Source: Agromyces cavernae
GTDB lineage: Bacteria; Actinomycetota; Actinomycetes; Actinomycetales; Microbacteriaceae
Length of the DNA: 64,000 nucleotides
Direction: 5' to 3'
Assembly (NCBI RefSeq): GCF_021044935.1
Contig: NZ_JAJNMP010000001.1
Location: 434,001-498,000 of the forward strand
The position numbers were made by a program, and so were the translations under genes. Below are positions 59,577-64,000 of the stretch, one piece after another (positions within the stretch are counted from its first letter, which is position 1; every line of letters starts with the position of its first letter). The notes under the pieces are model-generated. The model saw only the letters and a program-made list of their open reading frames with translations, did no database searches and had not been told where the DNA came from.

Positions 59577-61034
59577 ATGTCGGAGGTGGGGATTATCGTC
59601 GCTTGCGTGTCCGAGGAGTTGAGCGGATCAGAAGTGGAGGAAGCGGCGACGGAGTCGTCGCCGTCGCAGGCGATCACGCCGCCGCCGGGTGGCATGCGCA
59701 CGTTCGTGCACGTTCTCGTGAACACGATGATCGCGAACGTGACGACGAGCTTCCTCTGGTTCGCGCTCACGTTCTGGGTGTACCTCGAGACGCGCTCCGT
59801 GCTTGCGACGGGCATCATCGGCGGCGCCTACATGCTGCTCATCGCCGCATTCGGCATCGTCTTCGGCACCATCGTCGATCGTCATAAGAAGTACCGCGTG
59901 ATGGTGCTCGCGAGTGTCGTCACGCTCGGCGCCTTCGTCGTGGCCGGACTGCTGTATCTCGCGCAGCCCGAATCCGCCCTCGTCGACCTCGGCGGTCCGT
60001 GGTTCTGGGTGTTCTCGGGCATCATCCTCTTCGGCTCGGTCGTCGAGCACATGCGCAACATCGCGCTCTCCACCACCGTCACGCTGCTCGTCCCCGTCGA
60101 TCGACACGCGAACGCCAACGGCATGGTGGGCACCGTGCAGGGACTGGCATTCGTCGTGACGAGCGTGTTCAGCGGACTCGCGATCGGGCTCCTCGGCATG
60201 GGCTGGACGCTCGCGATCGCCATCGCGGCGACCCTGATCGCGCTCGTGCACCTGCTCTTCATCCGCATCCCCGAGCAGAAACCGGTCGTCGAGGACGGCC
60301 GCCCTCCCGCCGTCGACCTGCGGGGGAGCATCGCCGCGGTCCGCGCCGCGCCCGGCCTCTTCGCCCTCATCCTCTTCACGACCCTCAACAACCTGATCGG
60401 CGGTATCTACATCGCGCTGATGGATCCGTACGGCCTCACGCTCTTCCCGGTCGAGGGGTGGGGTGTCGTGTTCGCGGTCGCCTCGACCGGCTTCATCATC
60501 GGCGGACTCGTGATCGCGAAGTGGGGACTCGGGCGCAACCCGATCCGTACGATGCTCCTCGTCGCCGTCGCGATGGGACTGCTCGGAGCGCTGTTCACGA
60601 TCCGCGAGTGGTGGCTCCTCTATGCGGCCGGCATCTGGCTCTACATGCTGCTCATCCCCGCGGTCGAGGCGTCGGAGCAGACGGTGATCCAGAAGGTCGT
60701 GCCGTTCGAACGCCAGGGCCGCGTGTTCGGTCTCGCGCAGGCGTTCGAAGCCGCCGCGGCGCCGATCACGGCGTTCCTCATCGCCCCCATCGCCGAGTTC
60801 TGGATCATCCCGTACATGAATTCAGCAGGCGGACAGACGACGTGGGGCTGGCTCGTCGGCGAAGGCGACGCACGCGGCATCGCGCTCATCTTCTTCTTCA
60901 GCGGACTCGCCCTCGTCGCGCTCGCGCTGCTCGCATTCGGCACGCGCGCGTACCGACTGCTCTCGAAGCAGTTCCTGGGCAACGAGCCGTCGGAGCCCGC
61001 CGACCGGCACGAGCCGGTGCGCGCCGAGGGGTGA
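59577..61034 (+). CDS. MFS transporter
   Basis: The 485-residue protein has about 12 TM helices. Its cytoplasmic N-terminal tail is Glu/Ser-rich, and the motif A-like loop is GTIVDRHKKYR after TM2. VVEHMRNIALSTTVTLLVPVDR and VIQKVVPFERQGRVFG are hallmarks of the MFS clade annotated as antibiotic efflux (macrolide-type). The ATG at 59577 has GGGGGAGGGG six to seven bases upstream. No operon partner; divergent from the ABC operon. Confidence 0.85.
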   Translation: MSEVGIIVACVSEELSGSEVEEAATESSPSQAITPPPGGMRTFVHVLVNTMIANVTTSFLWFALTFWVYLETRSVLATGIIGGAYMLLIAAFGIVFGTIVDRHKKYRVMVLASVVTLGAFVVAGLLYLAQPESALVDLGGPWFWVFSGIILFGSVVEHMRNIALSTTVTLLVPVDRHANANGMVGTVQGLAFVVTSVFSGLAIGLLGMGWTLAIAIAATLIALVHLLFIRIPEQKPVVEDGRPPAVDLRGSIAAVRAAPGLFALILFTTLNNLIGGIYIALMDPYGLTLFPVEGWGVVFAVASTGFIIGGLVIAKWGLGRNPIRTMLLVAVAMGLLGALFTIREWWLLYAAGIWLYMLLIPAVEASEQTVIQKVVPFERQGRVFGLAQAFEAAAAPITAFLIAPIAEFWIIPYMNSAGGQTTWGWLVGEGDARGIALIFFFSGLALVALALLAFGTRAYRLLSKQFLGNEPSEPADRHEPVRAEG

Positions 61035-61042
61035 CGCCGGCG

Positions 61043-61076
61043 GCTCAGCGCACGCGGTAGCTCAGCGCACGCGGTA
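61043..61076. repeat. 17-base tandem duplication at the reductase 3' end
   Basis: A 17-base unit containing the last sense codons and stop of the reductase gene occurs twice head to tail (61043-61059 and 61060-61076). Confidence 0.85.
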
Positions 61077-61625
61077 GTTCATGCCGACGTATCCGCTCGG
61101 ATGCGGCGTGATGCTGTCGAGCGCGAGCCGTCGCCGCTCGAGGCCCGACGGCGTGAACGACCGGCCGTCGCCGATCAGGACGGGCACCATGCGCAGGCGC
61201 ACCTCTTCGACGAGGCCCGCCTCGAACAGCGCGTCGGCGAGGGTCAGGCTGCCCCACACGACGATGCGTTCGAACCGTTGCTTGAGCGCGGCCGCGGCCT
61301 CGGCGCCGTCGCCACGGAGGATCTCGATCGAGCCGTCGCCCCATGGCGCGTCGGCGAGCGTGTTCGACACCACGAACTTCGGCAGCCGGTTGATGGGCTC
61401 GGCGACGGGCTCGGCGTCGGCGTCGGCGGTCGGCCAGTAGTCCGTGAACATCCGGTACGTGTTCGCGCCGAAGAGGATCGCGTCGACGTGCTGCATGAAC
61501 TCGAGCTGGTTCTCGTCGACGAGGTCTTCGGGCGCGAAGGCCTCGAAGAACCCGATGCCCCCGTCGGGCTCGGCCGCGTACCCGTCGACGGTCACGACCT
61601 GCTCCACCGCGAGGCGGCCCATCAC
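61062..61625 (-). CDS. Dihydrofolate reductase-like (RibD C-terminal) protein
   Basis: The 187-residue protein has the RibD/DHFR Rossmann-like fold. EQVVTVDGYAAEPDGGIGF opens it, ILFGANTYRMFTDYW and FVVSNTLADAPWGDGSIEILRGD follow, and VVWGSLTLADALFEAGLVEEVRL ends the cofactor domain. Such proteins are NAD(P)H-dependent reductases of unknown small substrates. It is the last of three overlapping genes (arsR, AHSA1, reductase), a common actinobacterial operon. Confidence 0.88.
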   Translation of the reverse strand: MMGRLAVEQVVTVDGYAAEPDGGIGFFEAFAPEDLVDENQLEFMQHVDAILFGANTYRMFTDYWPTADADAEPVAEPINRLPKFVVSNTLADAPWGDGSIEILRGDGAEAAAALKQRFERIVVWGSLTLADALFEAGLVEEVRLRMVPVLIGDGRSFTPSGLERRRLALDSITPHPSGYVGMNYRVR

Positions 61626-62092
61626 GCGCCTCCGCCGGCCAGCTGCTCGGCGAGCATGTCGAATGCGGAGTCCCAGCCGTCGTAGACGTTGTCGTCACCG
61701 GGCGCGCCGTCCCAGCCCAGGAGGTGGAAGTGCATCTGCGTGCGGCCCTCGGGAAGCTCGCTGAGTTCCACCGTGATGACGGGCGCCTCGTCGTCGGGGT
61801 CGCCGGGTGACGCCCAGGTGAACACGAGTCGCTCGGGCGGCGAGACCTCGCGGTACACGCCGACCGTCGGGTATTCCTGACCGTCGGCCGGGTTCACCAT
61901 CGTGTAGGCGTAGCGGCCGCCGGGGCGGACGTCGAAGGCGATGCTGCCGGGCTTGATCTCGATGCCGCGCGGGTGCCACCATGCGGAGGCCTCGCCCTCG
62001 GTCGTCCAGGCCTGCCAGACGAGATCGCGGGGCGCGTCGAAGACGCGGGTGATGGAGAACTGCTTGCTGCCGGTTGCCGTCTGCTCAGGCAT
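61622..62092 (-). CDS. SRPBCC (AHSA1-like) protein
   Basis: The 156-residue protein is an Activator-of-Hsp90-ATPase-like SRPBCC domain. ITRVFDAPRDLVWQAWTTEG is the start and ASAWWHPRG the loop. GGRYAYTMVNP and ERLVFTWASPGD supply strands of the hydrophobic cavity. It binds a hydrophobic ligand. It overlaps the arsR gene by 8 bases and the reductase gene by 4. Confidence 0.9.
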   Translation of the reverse strand: MPEQTATGSKQFSITRVFDAPRDLVWQAWTTEGEASAWWHPRGIEIKPGSIAFDVRPGGRYAYTMVNPADGQEYPTVGVYREVSPPERLVFTWASPGDPDDEAPVITVELSELPEGRTQMHFHLLGWDGAPGDDNVYDGWDSAFDMLAEQLAGGGA

Positions 62093-62426
62093 CGGTCTGT
62101 CCTTTCAGTTCGCGGAGTCGCTCGTCGAGCGCGTCGAAGCGCTCGTTCCACTCGTCGCGGTGGCGTTCGACCCAAGCGGATGCCTCGTCGAGCGGTTCGG
62201 TGCGGAGGGTGCACCTGCGCCACTGCGCGTCGGCAGTGCGTTCGATGAGGCCCGCACGCTCGAGCACCTTGAGGTGCTGCGAGATCGCGGGTCGGCTCAT
62301 GGCGAACGGCTCGGCCAGTTCGCCGACGGTCGTCGGCCCGCCGCGCAGGCGCGAGATGATCGCGCGCCGCGTCGGGTCGGCCAGCGCCTGGAACACGAGG
62401 CTGAGCTCGTCGCCCACAGCTGCCAT
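62085..62426 (-). CDS. ArsR-family transcriptional regulator
   Basis: The 113-residue winged-helix protein has VFQALADPTRRAIISRLRGG and TVGELAEPFAMSRPAISQHLKVLERAGLI as its DNA-binding core, the usual ArsR pattern. No metal-binding cysteine pair is seen, so it is of the non-metal type linked to AHSA1 proteins. AAGGAG lies 8 bases before the ATG. It likely autoregulates the operon. Confidence 0.93.
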   Translation of the reverse strand: MAAVGDELSLVFQALADPTRRAIISRLRGGPTTVGELAEPFAMSRPAISQHLKVLERAGLIERTADAQWRRCTLRTEPLDEASAWVERHRDEWNERFDALDERLRELKGQTDA

Positions 62427-62427
62427 G

Positions 62428-62457
62428 TAAGCAACTCCTTATGTAATGATGTGCTTA
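62428..62457. promoter_or_regulatory. Possible ArsR operator/promoter region
   Basis: TAAGCA (62428-62433) and TGCTTA (62452-62457) form an inverted repeat around an AT-rich stretch that also holds the Shine-Dalgarno. The local AT-richness stands out strongly. Assignment to ArsR is inferred. The 190 bases beyond it (to 62647) hold an imperfect AGGAA/TTCCT dyad and no gene. Confidence 0.4.
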
Positions 62458-62647
62458 ACTGTAGGCAGGTGCGGATGCTGCGTCAACCCCCGATCCCGCG
62501 AAGCAGGAAGTCCCCCGCCCCCGACACGTCGGCGGCGCGGCCGTGGCGCGGCCGCGGCGCGTCGGGTTGCACCGAGTTCCTGCATCGGGTGGCGTGGTCG
62601 AGCAGGCGAAAGCCGGTGTGGCGGCGCGCCGGTGATGGCGTCGCCGG

Positions 62648-63487
62648 TCACGTCGACGGCCGCACCACCCCGTGCTCGTACGCGTAGACGACGGCGTGCA
62701 CGCGGTCGCGCAGGCCGAGCTTCATGAGCACCTTCGAGACGTGCGTCTTCACCGTCGCCTCGCCGACCCAGATGCGCCCGGCGATCTCGGCGTTCGAGAG
62801 ACCCTCGGCGAGCAGTGCGAGCACCTCGCGCTCGCGGTCGGTGAGGCTGGCGAGCTCCGCCGGCATTCCTGCCAGTGTTGCCGCTCCGAAAACAGGAACT
62901 CGGGCGGCGCGGCCGTCTCTGCTTCCTGTTTTCGGTGCCGGCTCGGCGTGTCTTCCTGTTTCCGGAGCGGTGGGAGCGGTGGGAGCGGTGGGAGCGGTGG
63001 GAGCGGTGGGAGCGGTGGGCGCGGCGGGCGGGGCGGGAGCGGGAGCCGAGGGCGGCGTGCCGCGGCGCGCGACCGCCTCGATGACGCGGCGGGTGACATC
63101 GGGCGAGAGCAGCGCGTCGCCCCGGGCGACGACCTGCACGGCCTCGATCAACTGCTCGGGGCTCGAGTTCTTCAGGAGGAACCCGCTCGCGCCCGCCTCG
63201 AGTGCGGCGAAGAGGTAGTCCTCGCGGTTGAACGTCGTCAGCACGAGCACGGCGGCGTCGGATGTCGCGTCCGCGGTGATGCGTCGCGTGGCCTCGAGTC
63301 CGTCCATGCCGGGCATCTGCACGTCCATGCACACCACGTCGGGCGCGAACTCCATGACCGCGGCGATCGCGGCGGCGCCATCGGCTGCCTCGGCGACGAC
63401 CTCGATGCCGTCCTCGGAGTCGAGGATCGTGCGGAACCCGGCGCGCACGAGCGCCTGGTCGTCGACGACGAGCACGCGGATGCTCAC
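62648..63487 (-). CDS. LuxR/NarL-type response regulator with expanded linker
   Basis: The 279-residue protein has a receiver domain (1-120) with the phosphoacceptor Asp55 in VVCMDVQMPG and the switch TTFNREDYLF. The C-terminal LuxR helix-turn-helix (from LTDREREVLALLAEGLSNAE, with VGEATVKTHVSKVL) binds DNA. NarL-type regulators are usually about 215 residues; the extra 60 lie in the linker at about 146-205. That linker consists of an APT repeat and a palindrome-encoded segment. It is paired with the histidine kinase, overlapping it by 4 bases. Confidence 0.93.
   Translation of the reverse strand: MSIRVLVVDDQALVRAGFRTILDSEDGIEVVAEAADGAAAIAAVMEFAPDVVCMDVQMPGMDGLEATRRITADATSDAAVLVLTTFNREDYLFAALEAGASGFLLKNSSPEQLIEAVQVVARGDALLSPDVTRRVIEAVARRGTPPSAPAPAPPAAPTAPTAPTAPTAPTAPTAPETGRHAEPAPKTGSRDGRAARVPVFGAATLAGMPAELASLTDREREVLALLAEGLSNAEIAGRIWVGEATVKTHVSKVLMKLGLRDRVHAVVYAYEHGVVRPST
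62881..62970. repeat. Palindromic insertion in the response regulator linker
   Basis: CCGCTCCGAAAACAGGAA (62881-62898) pairs with TTCCTGTTTCCGGAGCGG (62953-62970; one mismatch). Its inner 13 bases (62886-62898) also pair perfectly with TTCCTGTTTTCGG (62923-62935). About 90 bases, or 30 codons, in frame. The arms differ from the GGTCGAGTAG family. Confidence 0.7.
62965..63036. repeat. 9-bp tandem repeat encoding APT repeats
   Basis: GAGCGGTGG occurs six times exactly (62965-63018), followed by two degenerate copies (GCGCGGCGG, GCGGGGCGG). On the minus strand it encodes repeated Ala-Pro-Thr in the linker of the response regulator. Copy number should vary without frameshift. Confidence 0.85.
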
Positions 63488-64000
63488 TTGGGCACCTCCT
63501 CGTCCCGCCGCATCGGGAATCGCGCTCGCACGAGGTACCCGCCGCGGGCGCGCGGCCCCAGTTCGATGGTTCCTCCGGCTGCGGCGACGCGCTCGCGCAT
63601 TCCGAGTTGCCCGAGGCCGTTGCCCGGGACATCCGTCACCCCGTGACCGACCGCGCGCGTGACGCTGCCCGTGTTCGTCACCTCGATCTCGAGCGTCTCG
63701 TCGGACCAGCGCACGCGGACGTCGGCCGTGGCTGCCGCACCGGCGTGCTTGCGCACGTTGGTCAGCGCCTCCTGGACGATGCGGAAGGCGCTGAGCCCGA
63801 CCACCGGCGACACCGGCCGCGGTTCGCCCACGATCGCGAGGGTCGTCGGCAGCCCGCCTGCCGTCGACTCGGCGACGAGTTCGTCGATGCGGTCGACGCC
63901 ACGGGTCGACGTGCTCGTGATCGCGGGCTCATCCATCAGGGCGAGCGCCGGCGCGACCGCGACCTCACCCGTGTCGGCCGTGCCGCGCAGCGTGCCCAGC
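63484..64000 (-). CDS. Sensor histidine kinase, C-terminal part (runs off the edge)
   Basis: The visible 171 residues hold the HATPase_c domain: FRIVQEALTNVRKHAG (N box) and GLGQLGMRERVAAAGG (G box), then a VRARFPM strand. The reading frame stays open to base 64000, so the N-terminus with sensor and HisKA_3 dimerisation domain is outside the window. NarL-type pairing with the adjacent LuxR regulator, four-base overlap. The ligand is unknown. Confidence 0.9.
   Translation of the reverse strand, partial: LGTLRGTADTGEVAVAPALALMDEPAITSTSTRGVDRIDELVAESTAGGLPTTLAIVGEPRPVSPVVGLSAFRIVQEALTNVRKHAGAAATADVRVRWSDETLEIEVTNTGSVTRAVGHGVTDVPGNGLGQLGMRERVAAAGGTIELGPRARGGYLVRARFPMRRDEEVPK

Noticed and set aside
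62965..63036. Tandem repeats considered as a CRISPR array
   Set aside because: Units are 9 bases with no spacers and stay in frame within a response regulator, so this is a coding minisatellite.
1..64000. tRNA, rRNA, prophage, insertion sequence or integrase
   Set aside because: No tRNA-like cloverleaf, no rRNA sequence and no transposase or integrase protein was recognised in reading the window.

Overview
The window is very GC-rich, uses GTG starts freely and has an actinobacterial gene set: an HspR-regulated dnaK-grpE-dnaJ-hspR operon, a ClpS/DUF2017 pair, SHOCT proteins, and CWB2 surface repeats. A dispersed palindromic repeat with a GTATCGAGACC/GGTCTCGAT core is of a type I associate with Microbacteriaceae. 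An Agromyces-like or related Microbacteriaceae chromosome is the best guess. No rRNA, tRNA, phage, IS element or CRISPR was recognised. The right edge cuts a histidine kinase.

Layout. 0-8.5 kb: RIO-type kinase behind a 20-codon leader ORF and an SD-masking hairpin, a glycosyltransferase, a 14-TM MFS exporter, an orphan TOPRIM protein, a lipoprotein, pdxY, and a divergent marR/MFS pair. 8.6-12.7 kb: a sulfatase and a secreted M1 peptidase, converging on a terminator. 12.7-17.1 kb: heat-shock operon with two HspR (HAIR) boxes. 17.2-21.4 kb: secreted protein, rRNA-type methyltransferase, clpS-DUF2017, membrane protein. 21.4-27.3 kb: SHOCT proteins, ClC channel, then a type III PKS, methyltransferase and FAD hydroxylase cluster resembling phenolic-lipid (srsABC-like) operons. 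27.3-43.9 kb: an organosulfate island with two SdsA-type alkylsulfatases, two formylglycine-type sulfatases, two SulP-STAS permeases, two GAP-family membrane proteins, an MscS channel, an AI-2E-family protein and a HAD-hydrolase remnant. 43.9-47.1 kb: yceI and a ClpB lacking the N domain, the latter behind a third HAIR box. 47-61 kb: MFS, esterase, alcohol dehydrogenase, CWB2 surface protein, threonine aldolase, secreted phosphodiesterase with an FN3 domain, ABC exporter and another MFS. 61-64 kb: arsR-AHSA1-reductase operon and a LuxR response regulator/histidine kinase pair.

How the genes work together. DnaK, GrpE, a zinc-finger-less DnaJ and ClpB form one disaggregation machine under HspR control. 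The sulfur island looks like two copies of one module (alkylsulfatase + sulfatase + SulP + GAP protein) for releasing and moving sulfate or sulfated lipids. One alkylsulfatase has codon use pointing to transfer.

The most unusual signals are: (i) the apparent translational attenuator before the RIO kinase; (ii) palindromic repeats inserted in frame into an MFS protein, a methyltransferase and an ABC permease, with an analogous but different element plus a 9-bp tandem repeat in a response-regulator linker; (iii) a group of apparently leaderless genes whose -10-like hexamer lies almost exactly 6 nt before the start codon.
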